Below, piece after piece: positions 6,825-16,633 of a stretch of DNA of 26,310 bases (position 1 is its first letter; each line of letters starts with the position of its first letter). Location of the stretch: NCBI GenBank assembly GCA_032718475.1, contig JAUCBJ010000514.1, positions 1 to 26,310 on the forward strand. The letters run 5' to 3'. The stretch is from Nemertoderma westbladi (Eukaryota; Xenacoelomorpha; Nemertodermatida; Nemertodermatidae). The translations under genes were made by a program, and so were the position numbers. Below the pieces are notes generated by a model. The model ran no database searches. It was not told the origin of the DNA and saw nothing but the letters and a program-made list of their open reading frames with translations.

Positions 6825-9587
6825 CCTATAGTGAACCCTATTAAGGGTAATTATAGACCTGTTGATAATGATATTCCCTATAGAACTGACCATAATCCGA
6901 GAAATTTATATACCGATAACTCGATATTAAATAGCACGATGGCCCAAGAAAGTTTTACGCGTCAAATGGCTAGAACCGAAGCCCGGCAAGCGGTAAAGGT
7001 TGGAGAGATCGTCAAGTTCAATGGAGATGAGATGAAATGGTTACCTTTTAATGAATATTACAAAGATAACATACAGAACTCTGTACTATCTAATGGAGAA
7101 AAACTTAGATACCTCATCGAGTGCTTGGAAGGATCTCCCAAGTTAATGGCGTTAAAGTTTATTGGACATCCAGATGGATTAAGACAAGTTTGGGATACAC
7201 TAAACATCAGGTATGGTAATAGGACTAACATAGCTAGGTATTTATATGCGAAATTAATGGCGCCCCGAAAGTTTCTTAGCAGCGGGATTATAGAGTTTTC
7301 CGATGAGATTCAGGAGATCTGTAGACAACTAGATTGGTTAGGTAAGTCTCATGAATACCAGAATTCTATGGTTGTAGGAGCCTTAGCATCTACTTTGCCC
7401 AAGGGTGGAGTAGGTACACGCTGGGACAAGAAGGTGTTATATATGATGGAACAACAACAACGAGACCCTACCATGGCTGATCTCATGTCATTCTTAGATG
7501 GAGAAGTGAAATTACAGCTCCTAAGACAGTCCAGAGAGAAGACACTGGAAAACAAGGTAAGTGAGAAACCCGTTTCTAGGAGAAGGGTAATACCAGTATG
7601 TTATACCGACGACGGTGAAAGCCAAACTTCTCAAGGAGAGGACAGCGGGAAAGACACTGACAGATCTTATGTCAATAAAATGCCTAAAGATCAGGTAAGT
7701 AAATCCAAGTCTCGACCCAATGACAGAAGGGAACCGGTACAAAAAACCCCTCCTACGTCTCCTAAAAGAATTCAGGTGAGAAAGCCCGAGGAAAGAACAA
7801 GTGTGCACCACACAGCACATGTTAAGGTAAGTAACATCAAGCCCAAATGTGTGCTGTGCGACGGGCCCCACCGTTTAAATGCGTGTGATAAATTCCTGAG
7901 GAAATCACTAAAGGATAGACGTGAAGTCATGTGGGATAAGCGGTTGTGTTATAATTGCCTCAGACGAGGACACCAACGGCGAACCTGTAACTCCGACGCA
8001 AGGTGTGCAAAGTGCGGCGCAAAACATCATATCTTGTTGCACACGGAATTCGAACGAAACAGCCCGAGTCAGGTAAGTGAGTCCGAACTACATGTCCAAT
8101 TCAGTGATGTGAACGACACTGATCAATCTGAGATGGAAGGATTCTATACAGACGAGTTCTCCGACCAAAACGAATCCTGTTACCTAATAAACACCACCGC
8201 AGTGTATCGAGCACTCGTGTATGAGAAAGACACAGACAGCGACCTCACTCTAACTACTTCTGAACGACAACCGTCTTGGAAAGAGCCATCTTCCAATCTA
8301 GGGATTAGAGAATTTCCTGTGGTACAGGTAAGGGTTCACGGACCTAAACGGAGTTATGTAGTGAACGCCCTCCTTGACTCCGGTAGTACAGGAACATTCA
8401 TCGACCAAGAGCTAGCCGAAGACATATTTGCTGGACAACCCAAGTTCCGAACTACGCTCAACATGTCAGGCATTATGCAAGTCTGGAAATCCACAATAAC
8501 AGCGGATTATTATGTAGGAGCATTGTCCACCCCCCAGGACGAACTAGGAGAACATAGCATCAGGTCAGTGAAAATGGTGACTATAAAGAACTTCGCTACT
8601 ACTCAAGCAGACCTTTATAATTGGGACGAGGATGAGAGCATCCAACATCTTAACATACCTCGATTCCAGACTGATTATCCTGGAGTGCAAATACTCATCA
8701 GCCAAAACGCGCATGAGGCGCTGGAGACATTAGAGAAACGGCCTGCTCAACCGCAGCCACTACAGACCTATGCGGTAAGAACTAGAGTAGGTTGGTACCT
8801 TACTGGACCTTCCCGTAGAACGCTCAGGGAAAGACTGCTTCAAGATCGCGTCTGCCAGGTGAGTGAATGGGAAGATGATACTAGTGAGGGAGACGACCCA
8901 ACTGAGGGAACACCACACTCCTCAGATAATGACAATCTTAGCTCCAATATAGATCAATGGAGATATTGCCCCGAGAAGTTTAATCCAACGGACATCGCTT
9001 CCAGAGGAGCAACTCCTCAAGAACTGACAGATACTATAGACCGGTTAGGTGAACCCGACTTCCTGAGTAAGGAGAATGAATGGCCTCCCCATCTTACTCC
9101 GACTGAGATTAGACCAGCCAAGGGAGCGGAGAAAGTCGAACCTGAAACCCGGACGGGTGGATCGGAGTTATTTGAACCCGGGATAGATCTGTCGGTATTA
9201 CATGTTGCCAGGGACGACGCCGTGGATCTGGACCTCCCCACCGCGAGTGGATCCTTCATGAAGATCAGAGAGAGCGATTGGAGCTCTGGAACATCAGACG
9301 TCTCGCAGGGACTCTCACCTCTCCTGCAGAGAGCGACGGACCACTATAGCTCCTGGAATCGGCTTTGTGACGCCGTCATATACTTTGAGCGATGTTTCTA
9401 TCGTCACTATTCCAGGACGAAGAGGAAACCTGGAATTGTATTCAGGATGCAGCGACTCAATCACCCAGTCGGTCGTTTGTGTTTACCGGAAGGGAATGGA
9501 GGACTCTCCGGAAACTGTGGAAGGCAAGATTCTCTTCCCACGACCACCTCCCTAATCCTTCAAACATCTAGGGACTCCATAACGTAA
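6669..9587 (+). CDS. BEL/Pao Gag (DUF1759) - zinc knuckles - protease, RT/integrase deleted
   Basis: Open in the same phase as 5685-6668. The first codon after the stop is GTG, so no real start is implied. In order: a DUF1759-type Gag domain at about 6990-7560 (VGEIVKFNGDEMKWLPF..., LYAKLMAPRKF...); three zinc-binding knuckles at about 7848-8040 (CVLCDGPHRLNAC, CYNCLRRGHQRRTC, CAKCGAKHH); an aspartic protease (DUF1758/A17 type) with LLDSGSTGTFID, catalytic Asp at 8376-8378; then GWYLTGP near 8790. About 55 codons later comes WRYCPEKFNPTDIASRG (about 8955-9008), which in full BEL Pol lies after RT at the end of RNase H. RT, RNase H core and integrase are therefore absent, with the frame kept open. 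A YSSWNRLCD block follows near 9350, and the final 50 codons look out of frame. Five perfect MAG/GTRAGT splice-donor consensus sequences lie in phase within it. Confidence 0.85.
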   Translation: MYHARGVSPTRIYTASQVETPSVTMCQPVRSEVSHAEGVEPTRIYTASEVETPIVNPIKGNYRPVDNDIPYRTDHNPRNLYTDNSILNSTMAQESFTRQMARTEARQAVKVGEIVKFNGDEMKWLPFNEYYKDNIQNSVLSNGEKLRYLIECLEGSPKLMALKFIGHPDGLRQVWDTLNIRYGNRTNIARYLYAKLMAPRKFLSSGIIEFSDEIQEICRQLDWLGKSHEYQNSMVVGALASTLPKGGVGTRWDKKVLYMMEQQQRDPTMADLMSFLDGEVKLQLLRQSREKTLENKVSEKPVSRRRVIPVCYTDDGESQTSQGEDSGKDTDRSYVNKMPKDQVSKSKSRPNDRREPVQKTPPTSPKRIQVRKPEERTSVHHTAHVKVSNIKPKCVLCDGPHRLNACDKFLRKSLKDRREVMWDKRLCYNCLRRGHQRRTCNSDARCAKCGAKHHILLHTEFERNSPSQVSESELHVQFSDVNDTDQSEMEGFYTDEFSDQNESCYLINTTAVYRALVYEKDTDSDLTLTTSERQPSWKEPSSNLGIREFPVVQVRVHGPKRSYVVNALLDSGSTGTFIDQELAEDIFAGQPKFRTTLNMSGIMQVWKSTITADYYVGALSTPQDELGEHSIRSVKMVTIKNFATTQADLYNWDEDESIQHLNIPRFQTDYPGVQILISQNAHEALETLEKRPAQPQPLQTYAVRTRVGWYLTGPSRRTLRERLLQDRVCQVSEWEDDTSEGDDPTEGTPHSSDNDNLSSNIDQWRYCPEKFNPTDIASRGATPQELTDTIDRLGEPDFLSKENEWPPHLTPTEIRPAKGAEKVEPETRTGGSELFEPGIDLSVLHVARDDAVDLDLPTASGSFMKIRESDWSSGTSDVSQGLSPLLQRATDHYSSWNRLCDAVIYFERCFYRHYSRTKRKPGIVFRMQRLNHPVGRLCLPEGNGGLSGNCGRQDSLPTTTSLILQTSRDSIT
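7554..8864 (+). promoter_or_regulatory. Series of 5' splice-donor consensus sequences in gag-pro
   Basis: Perfect AAG or CAG followed by GTAAGT at 7554-7562, 7692-7700, 7824-7832 and 8070-8078, and CAG/GTGAGT at 8856-8864. Near-perfect CAG/GTGAGA lies at 7773-7781 and CAG/GTAAGG at 8325-8333. All seven are in the same codon phase and read K/Q-V-S or K/Q-V-R. A further TAG/GTAAGT near 7339-7347 is in another phase. No matching acceptors were identified by eye. Function unproven. Confidence 0.55.
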
Positions 9588-10130
9588 CAACATATGGAGT
9601 GGGTGTGTGACTCTATTATTTTATATTATTTTATTATTTTTATATTTATGTATGTATTACTATGTAATTCTATTATAATCGTTTTCTTTAATTTTATTCA
9701 GTAGAATGTTATTTTAGCGATTATTTAGTAGAATAGTGCAATATATTCGTGTTTATTACGTAAGTAATTACTTATATTATATTAGTGCGACGGCGAAGAA
9801 ATAATAATTTTTTCTCTTTCCTTACTGTCCGTATTATATTATAAATACGTAACTACAGTAAGATGAAATGTCCGTACTTATTAAAGTACAATAAAGCCAC
9901 TACTATATTCATGTATTATTGGTAGGCAGAGTATTAGGAATGCAAAGTTCAGATCCTCGTGTCTCGGCTAAACCAAGCTCTGGGTAGACCTTGGAAACGA
10001 CTTGCCTCTTCACACTGACATTGCTTCGTGCGATATTGCTCTCATACCGTATATTAAATAATACATATAGTAGCGTGATGTCCCTTAACAGTAGCGTATA
10101 ACGCAAAATAAATCTGTTAAACCCTTTGAC
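9588..10130 (+). other. AT-rich sequence downstream of gag-pro
   Basis: Strongly AT-rich, with runs such as TTTTATATTATTTTATTATT. It contains AATAAA near 9890, a possible polyadenylation signal for the gag-pro transcript. No coding frame is supported, and I found no trace of the missing integrase. Confidence 0.5.
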
Positions 10131-10440
10131 CATCTGTAATTCTAGTCGATTAAGATATCGTGGCACCCACCGATATACTTGAAAGACAAATTATAGAATC
10201 AGTGGTTAACGTCCCCAGACAAGTTCTGGAATAAATCGGTGCCCATCTCAAATATTAATTATTTAATATTTGCAAATCTAATATGTCAAATTCTGCAAAA
10301 TTCAGATCCTTTAACAATTCTCGTCGATTAAGATATCGTAGCATTTACCGATATTCTTAAAAGGACAATTTTCGTAGAATTAAGGATCTTGTGTCCCCAG
10401 ACATGTTTTAGAATCAAAATATGTCTATTTAAGTGTCAAA
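10131..10440 (+). repeat. Degenerate tandem repeat, 178-bp period
   Basis: TCGATTAAGATATCG occurs at 10146 and 10324. Downstream, ACCGATAT...GACAATT...GTCCCCAGACA...TTNTGGAAT-like words recur in the same order in both copies. It lies in the internal 3' region of the inner element. Confidence 0.65.
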
Positions 10441-11245
10441 TAATAAAATTTCAGGGAATAAATTTAAATTCATGTCTTTTAATGAATTTAATAAATTGCC
10501 ATTTTACGCAATTTATAACATTCCCAAAATTCCATTAATTAATAGATCAGGGGAGCGGAGATTTATATTATTATGCGTATGCGTGTACGAAAGTCTCCCA
10601 AACATAGTCAATAGCCGATAAAATTCATAAAGTCATGTATAAAACAGGACATTGACTATTAAAGAATTACTATTAAATAACATCCCAGATCTGTATGCAT
10701 TGGAATTACCCTAATTCTACCGCTAGCTTCACATAATGTCACCATAGCAACAACCACGCTAGAATTAGAATTGAGTTAAAGGAACAATAGAAAGCTTGTC
10801 CCATTGAATAGGATAGGGAATAAATAGCGCACTGCTAGTATCCAAGGATATATAATAATACAGTGACATTCTGGAAGGCATTGACTAACGTACAAGTGAC
10901 CCGAGTGTGTGTAATTTGTGACAAGTTGTGTGTGTGGTATTTGTGAGTTTATAGGCGAATGTTACTACTAAGGTGTGTTTACAGTAGCGAGTCGCAATCG
11001 TGAAAGTAACCATAACTCTCCAGTAAGAACCTGAGGTATATCTAAGCCTTTGGGACGGACAGTCGAGTGACTTGTGCCGGTTGTCGTTGTCGTTGTGCGG
11101 CTACGTCGTTGGCGAAAGTACAGCGGCGACGACACATCGGCGCTGAGGATCTCGTACTGTCCGGGGGTTGATTGGAGTAGGCAGCGACGCCCGCTCGCCT
11201 AAATATAAACTCATTATAATATGGATAAACTCATATATAGCAGAT
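10441..11245 (+). other. Internal region without supported gene
   Basis: No coding frame I can support. 10441-10600 is AT-rich. 11085-11170 is markedly GC-richer (GTTGTCGTTGTCGTTG, then GGCGACGACAC) just before the small ORF at 11246. Confidence 0.4.
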
Positions 11246-11551
11246 ATGACGGAGTTGATAGAAGATGGTCTTGGTATCGGGGAGCGATATACTCTACTTT
11301 TACAAGCGTTTGTTGATAGCTTAATACGCGGCAACGTTAGTCCAACTGCTGCGGAGGACGATGGTCTTTATATCGAACCGCCAATGTCCCAAGAGCAGCT
11401 CACGCGTGAGTTGGACTATAGAAAATTTGCTGCTCGATATACGCAGCGTAATGGTACGTATATGGGCTTCTTAACTACTGGTCATCCTATCGATTTACAC
11501 AATACGGACTATGTCGACTATATATCCTGCCCAGCGGAGTCGGAACCATAA
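11246..11551 (+). CDS. Small acidic ORF (101 aa) of the BEL 3' region, unknown
   Basis: I start it at ATG 11246; the frame is open 78 bases further upstream but only from TTG. The protein starts MTELIEDGLGIGERYTLL, is acidic in its first two thirds, and ends SCPAESEP. No signal peptide, membrane segment or known domain is visible. Its C-terminal half is also present in the outer element (2-148) with one silent and one replacement change, so it is a family feature rather than a chance ORF of one copy. It lies 1.66 kb after gag-pro and 0.76 kb before the second small ORF. In LTR retroelements this position may hold env-like or accessory genes, but nothing in the sequence supports an envelope. 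Confidence 0.4.
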   Translation: MTELIEDGLGIGERYTLLLQAFVDSLIRGNVSPTAAEDDGLYIEPPMSQEQLTRELDYRKFAARYTQRNGTYMGFLTTGHPIDLHNTDYVDYISCPAESEP

Positions 11552-12309
11552 ACAGAAATTCGAATGCGAAAATTCTATTCGAAATCGACTCGAAAGAAAA
11601 GACACTAAAGAAACACATGGACGCGGTAACTCCAACGTATATTTGGAATTCTTGATAGAAGCATTGTAACAACAAATAAATATCACCCGCGTTTACCTTA
11701 CCAGACGTGCGTCTTTGGTATTATTACGATAAATGCCCTAGACCCAACTAATAAACGGAAAGACATAAACATCCACGGAAACCGAAACTTGTTGACGTAT
11801 CACCTATGCTCACTCAGCTCGAACGATCCTGGAGTAAACCTACGATCAGAGTCCCGGAATACTCGGTCAAACCTCCTCATTCCTTAGTTGGACCTCAGAC
11901 CTGCGATCCTGGTGGTGTCGCGGATCCTCGCGGACTGTATTCACTGTTCAAAGATCTAGTGCTACCCTAACAATTAATCGGTAACACTCCGACAGTGATT
12001 TCTAGCTAGTCGCCCATCTTACCTAGCCGGATTGTGACGCGGACACCTAATATCACTATCCAATCGTATGGTCGTTCCCGTTTAACGCGATACAACCCTT
12101 CATCAAGGTGAAGGAGAGCGTTGTACAAACGAGTTAAACGCTATTCTACAAAGATCAGAAAGGAAACCTGCGTTTGTTCAGATAAACGTAAGTTGTAACA
12201 GCAAGTCCAAGCGATAAACGAATTGTCTTTATCTCAGTTCGATTGTAAAATCCAGAATCTCTAAGAAGATATCGAACTTAGGCAACCCATTCTCTGCGAG
12301 AGTTTTTGG

Positions 12310-12531
12310 ATGAACGTATCCAGCTACTCTAGCGGAGGAAAATCAGCTCGAGGAGAAGCATATCGAAACGGCGGATATACCGATCGTAATCCTACCCCTT
12401 CTGATGCAATCGTATTGCACCCTTCGCCTAGGAGCTACAGCCCTCCTCATAAAGTGGCTCGCCCCAAAGAGAAAAGGACTCTTGCTAGCCTCAAGAAACT
12501 GCGTAAACGCCGTTCGCGCAAGAAAGACTAA
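12310..12531 (+). CDS. Small ORF (73 aa) with very basic C-terminus, unknown
   Basis: From ATG 12310 to TAA, ending 78 bases before the 3' LTR. The N-terminal half is Ser/Gly/Arg-rich, the centre has HPSPRSYSPPHK, and the tail is KKLRKRRSRKKD, which resembles a nuclear-localisation or nucleic-acid-binding tail. The outer element holds a frameshifted homologue (978-1174) in which several differences are silent. It may be a separate protein or the 3' exon of a spliced one; the frame is open upstream only to 12265. Confidence 0.4.
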   Translation: MNVSSYSSGGKSARGEAYRNGGYTDRNPTPSDAIVLHPSPRSYSPPHKVARPKEKRTLASLKKLRKRRSRKKD

Positions 12532-12594
12532 CTGTTTACAGTATTTTTATATTTTAGAAACTGTGATTTTGTATATTTTATAGACTTAAATCCC

Positions 12595-12609
12595 ATTTTC
12601 TGGGAGCGG
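12595..12609 (+). other. Purine-rich tract before 3' LTR
   Basis: TTTTCTGGGAGCGG precedes TGTAAAAG here and at the matching place before the outer LTR (1239-1252). The purine run is short and broken by one C. It is in the position expected of a polypurine tract priming plus-strand synthesis. A small inverted pair TCCCA/TGGGA surrounds it. Confidence 0.45.
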
Positions 12610-13827
12610 TGTAAAAGCTTTTGTGGGATAACTGATTCGTTTGCCTTGTTGGCCAGTTCCCCCCCAGTCGCTAGAAATACTCTCAAAGTGATCTATAAGT
12701 TAAAATAGTGCAAGCTACCAGCTTATTGGCTGATTTGCGGTATGCAGGCATCTGGGCTCTGTTTAATCGGCCAACAAGCCTAGGGAGGTTGCGTCATAGC
12801 CTGTTTTTGTATCTCCCAATAGAATTTGAGTTATTCTGGATTTTAACCAATACCAAGCTACTGAACTGAAAATCCGTTTCGTGTGCTCCTAGGTTTCGCT
12901 TTTGATTAAAGTTCTTAATATTTCATCATTCAGTAGTCACGAGTTTTTAAAAGCCACGAAAGAACGGCTTATAGTGTCTTGTGCTTTTCTGCTTTTTAGT
13001 GCAACACTAGTAGGTTTAATTATAAGGACATATATCCTTTAACACAACTAATCACTGTAAAACTCCTGTAAAACTCATCTAACAACACTCTGTGAATATC
13101 ATTCTGCAAACACTGAAACATTGCAAACTCATAACAATCAGTGTTCAGTTGTTGTTTTATACTGCTATTTGCTGTCGGTTATTCATTATATTTGTGGATG
13201 AATTATTATATTTGGAATAACGAGAAACAACCCCGAAACCCAATATTCTTGATATACCGAAGGTAAGAGAGAAAGGTTACAGATAAACGATTGTGACTTA
13301 TGTCAAAGTGGTTTGAAGTGAATCGAATGTTATTTGATAGACCCTACATGAGTCAGTCCGTGTTCCTTTTATATGTGACTAAAATCAGTGAAGATCGGCA
13401 GATTAGTGTGCAGTATGGTGCAGCATTGTGTATGAGTGAGTCTGTTAAAGAAGCATTTCCTAAAGAATGCGCCATATATGTTAATTATAATTGAGCCATA
13501 TCGTTGTGAATAGTTTAAGTCATAACTCTGTTTATATAGATAGAGCGCCACGTCCTAAAGGAACTGTTAATATTCCCCGAAGGTGAATAATATTGTCAGA
13601 GATTATATAATACTGTCAGTCGAATAATACATTAGGCTTACATAGCAATAAGATTAAACCGTCGAACCCAATCTCCCGGGAATATCCAGCGGGTGAATGG
13701 TCGCGCACGGATTGGTTTCGACTAGTGTAGTGAATCAAATACTTGTCGTAGGCAGAAAAGCGATTTAATATCTAGAAGACATCATAATTTGGCGGGTTAA
13801 ACTGCCAAAGGTCTAAAAGCGCGAACA
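12610..13827 (+). repeat. Inner element 3' LTR (1218 bp)
   Basis: Direct copy of 2210-3429, same TGT...ACA ends, about 99.8 percent identical by my count of visible differences. It is followed directly by the right AATAA duplication. Confidence 0.9.
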
Positions 13828-13832
13828 AATAA
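13828..13832 (+). repeat. Target-site duplication AATAA, right copy
   Basis: Matches 2205-2209. The outer LTR continues directly after it (TATTGTCAGAG...). Confidence 0.85.
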
Positions 13833-14069
13833 TATTGTCAGAGATTATATAATACTGTCAGTCGAATAATACATTAGGCTTACATAGCAATAAAATTAAA
13901 CCGTCGAACCCAATCTCCCGGGAATATCCAGCGGGTGAATGATCGCGCACAGATTGGTTTCGACTAGTGTAGTGAATCAAATACTTGTCATAGACTAAAA
14001 ACCGATTTAATATCTAGAAGACATCTTAATTTGGCGGGTTAAACTGCTAAAGGTCTGAAAGCGCGAACA
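13833..14069 (+). mobile_element. Outer BEL/Pao 3' LTR, right part
   Basis: About 237 bases matching the last part of the inner LTRs with scattered substitutions. It ends GCGCGAACA at 14069, where Penelope-like coding sequence begins. Together with 1253-2209 it forms one LTR. Because it abuts the inner 3' LTR end it first looks like a 242-bp tandem repeat, but that is an effect of the nested insertion. Confidence 0.8.
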
Positions 14070-16223
14070 CAACGCGACAATAAGTTCCCGAACTTTATAG
14101 ACTCTTCCATTCGCATCAAGATTACGCACCCGAGTTTTACACGAGTCGTATGGAATTATAAACGGAAAGCACTTACCGCGGCTGTACGATCCACATTCTC
14201 CAGACTGCATTACTTCGAACAACGTAAAAACACCTTACAAGCACGCATACAGCAATTTAGTCTGGCCACGAACATGATCGCAGAACTGGTCTCCGCGTGT
14301 CGGGAGATTGGAGCCTATGTATGTACGAAAACTACACGCATCCATATGGACAAACTCAGTCGAATCACCCCGCATTCCAAGTCCACCGCAAGACCCTCCA
14401 CGAGACTAGCCGAGAATAGAGTTAGCACGTTGACCACAGACCCCCTACCAGAAGGGACACGGAGCCTCCTTAGTAAGGGGCCCAAGTATGCTATTACCCA
14501 ACAGGTCGATTCGCGCGTGATTAAACACGTCGAGATAGCAATGGACCGATAAGCCTATGGCATTAAATGGAGACACGACATAGAGAGTCGAGAATTGAAC
14601 ACGCCAACAACAAGTGGAATCACGAACAATCAGACGACAACACTCCCACAAACAACACCTGGAACAACTAGTGGATCGATATGTAAACTGGGGAAGATTC
14701 CATTCCCCGATGTATTTAAGTCCAAACCACCGCCTATTCCCCCGAGATTAGAGCAGGACTTAGACGAACTCAAGTCGGCTATTCTCTCGGTTTACTCTCA
14801 CTACCAATGCAGGAACCTTTCGCCGCGCCACAACCTCGATCGGATGGAAAGGGCAGCGCTGGAGGGACTACAATCCTCCGGCAACATCGTTGTTAAACGA
14901 ACCGATAAGAGCAGAGGGTTCGCCATCCTTGACTGGTCGGGATACAATGACAAAGTCCACACAGACATTCTCAGTGACATGGAATCATACCGACTACTCC
15001 CTAGGGATCCAAACCCACAGGAATCGATGAGGATCAAACAGGGGATCAGGAACATCCTCCCGCAACAGGAGTACATGGCGGGGCTACTAGTCACCAATCA
15101 ACCCCGCGCCCCCGAACTCTACTGTAATCCAAAGACACACAAAACGGATAACCCAATGCGACCAATCTCGTCAGCCTGTGGATCGGCTGCCGAAAAACCC
15201 ACCTGGCTGGTGTGCCAGGTACTAACCCAGGCACTACAGTTCATACCAGAACGACTACGGAACACAGACGACTTTATGGAACGGGTTAAAGGTTTACCAC
15301 CATTGTCCCCTGGGGATATCCTTTTCAGCACGGATATCAAAGCCATGTATACCAATATCCCTGTAGGCGAAGGGATTGATGTAGTCATGGACTTCATCAA
15401 TCAACACAAAACAGAAATCAATATGTTCGGTTTATAAATATCCGAACTGTACGGTTTACTGAGATTGAGTCTGGAATGTTCATTCTTTAAGTTTAACAAT
15501 AAATACTACATACAAACGAAGGGTTCGGGTATGGGAAACAGACTAGCGCCACCTTTTTCGATTATATATGTACACTGCAAGGAATGGGGGTATTTAAACA
15601 ATTACCACCTCATGCCCATGTGTTGGTACAGATTCTATGACGACGGGTGGTCTAAATTCCTGTCCTAAATTCCATCACCAATTCCCCTAGTAGTCCCATT
15701 TATTAACGAAGACGTTAAGAGGAAGGTCCAATCGATAGTCCGGAGGTCTCCACTTGCAGGATTAACTGGGATAGTCGCGACGCCAGGTCCTAAGCTCCAA
15801 CAGTTGGTAACCAGGTCCAGGCTAAACCCAACCAAGTGTCCTGCACCCAGCCACGTACCATGTTACACCTGTAACAATGGTTCCACTCGGTGCACCACGA
15901 AGAATGTAGTCTACTCTATAACCTGTAGTCTCTGTGGAGAATCATATATAGGAGAAACATACACACAAATACGCACGCGCATGTCCACACATCGTAATGC
16001 AGTTAGGAATATTGACGGCAAAACCACATCTGCAATGAAAGACCACTATCGCAAATTTCACGGGGACCTCCCCCCTACGAGTAGAGACAATCCATTCACC
16101 ATAGAACTCATAGATCACTGCAAAGACTGGGTAGATAGAAAACTCAGGGAAAAATCACATATAAGAGAAAGACGACCCGCGATTAATACTCAATACGCCG
16201 AATCATTCGAGACCGGCTGGTGA
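14070..16223 (+). pseudogene. Penelope-like element RT + GIY-YIG, decayed
   Basis: One reading phase from 14070 to TGA 16221-16223, broken only by three TAA codons (14550-14552, 15435-15437, 15666-15668), with no frameshift. N-terminal part has LLSKGPKYAIT near 14465. RT blocks: KRTDKSRGFAILD (14893 on), YCNPKTHK (15121 on), FSTDIKAMYTNIP (15324 on), GSGMGNRLAPP (15522 on), and the catalytic RFYDD (15630-15644). Just after YDD about 200 residues of thumb/connector expected in the family are missing. The sequence resumes at IPLVVPFINEDVKRK (15681 on), LVTRSRL, then a Cys pair and a GIY-YIG nuclease (VVYSITC...YIGET at 15906-15959). PLEs copy themselves by target-primed reverse transcription, often at telomere-like or nicked ends. 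The 5' part lies beyond the window because the outer BEL element inserted here. Confidence 0.85.
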
Positions 16224-16633
16224 GAAATAAACATCCGCCGTTCCGGTTCCATACAGTATATACGAGGCCTGCTATAGCATAACAGCTTGGGTGCCCCTTT
16301 GACCATATGATTATTAATATATATATATTGGTGCGTATAAATATACAACATAATAATGTCCAATTAGTGCAATTAGTAACAAATATACAGTATGTATAGT
16401 GTATACTGTATATAAGGTGCATTAATGTAGCCGCAGACTGCTACCGGTACCGGCAGCAGTAGTTAGGAACAACTCTCTGTGTGTGCTGTAACTTATGTTT
16501 TTTCTGTTGTAAACCATATACCGGACAGCTAGAAAAAGGCCTGTGGGCTGTGGCCGAAGTATTGCTGGAATACTCAACTTTATTATTCTCGGTGGGTCAC
16601 TAGTAAAAAGATCTTCACACCCCTCTACTATAT
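16224..16633. other. AT-rich flank of PLE
   Basis: No gene seen. Contains ATATATATAT near 16318 and a palindromic ACCGGTACCGG near 16443. It may include the PLE 3' untranslated end. Confidence 0.4.

Larger units (their letters stand above)
2210..13827 (+). mobile_element. Inner BEL/Pao LTR retrotransposon, non-autonomous, 11.6 kb
   Basis: Complete element bounded by near-identical direct LTRs (2210-3429 and 12610-13827) and by AATAA duplications. Order: 5' LTR, 2.25-kb leader, gag-protease frame (5685-9587), 3-kb downstream region with two small ORFs, purine-rich TGGGAGCGG, 3' LTR. Assignment to BEL/Pao rests on the DUF1759-type Gag, three zinc knuckles, a retropepsin with DSG, and the WRYCPEKFNPTDIASRG block that in BEL Pol lies at the end of the RNase H region. 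Reverse transcriptase, most of RNase H and integrase are missing, so the copy cannot move by itself. Confidence 0.85.

Noticed and set aside
9588-11245. Search for a degenerate BEL integrase after gag-pro
   Set aside because: No HHCC or DDE-type blocks could be read in any frame, so the loss looks complete.
13586-14069. 242-bp tandem repeat before the Penelope-like ORF read as PLE pseudo-LTRs
   Set aside because: The period is real, but it is explained better by the inner 3' LTR end followed by the AATAA duplication and the remaining end of the interrupted outer LTR. Both ends carry TGT...ACA LTR boundaries.
5685-16223. TAA reassigned as a sense codon (all four internal stops are TAA)
   Set aside because: Other frames end at TAA in expected places, and the gag TAA is one substitution from GAA in its tandem copy. 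Ordinary nonsense mutation is simpler.
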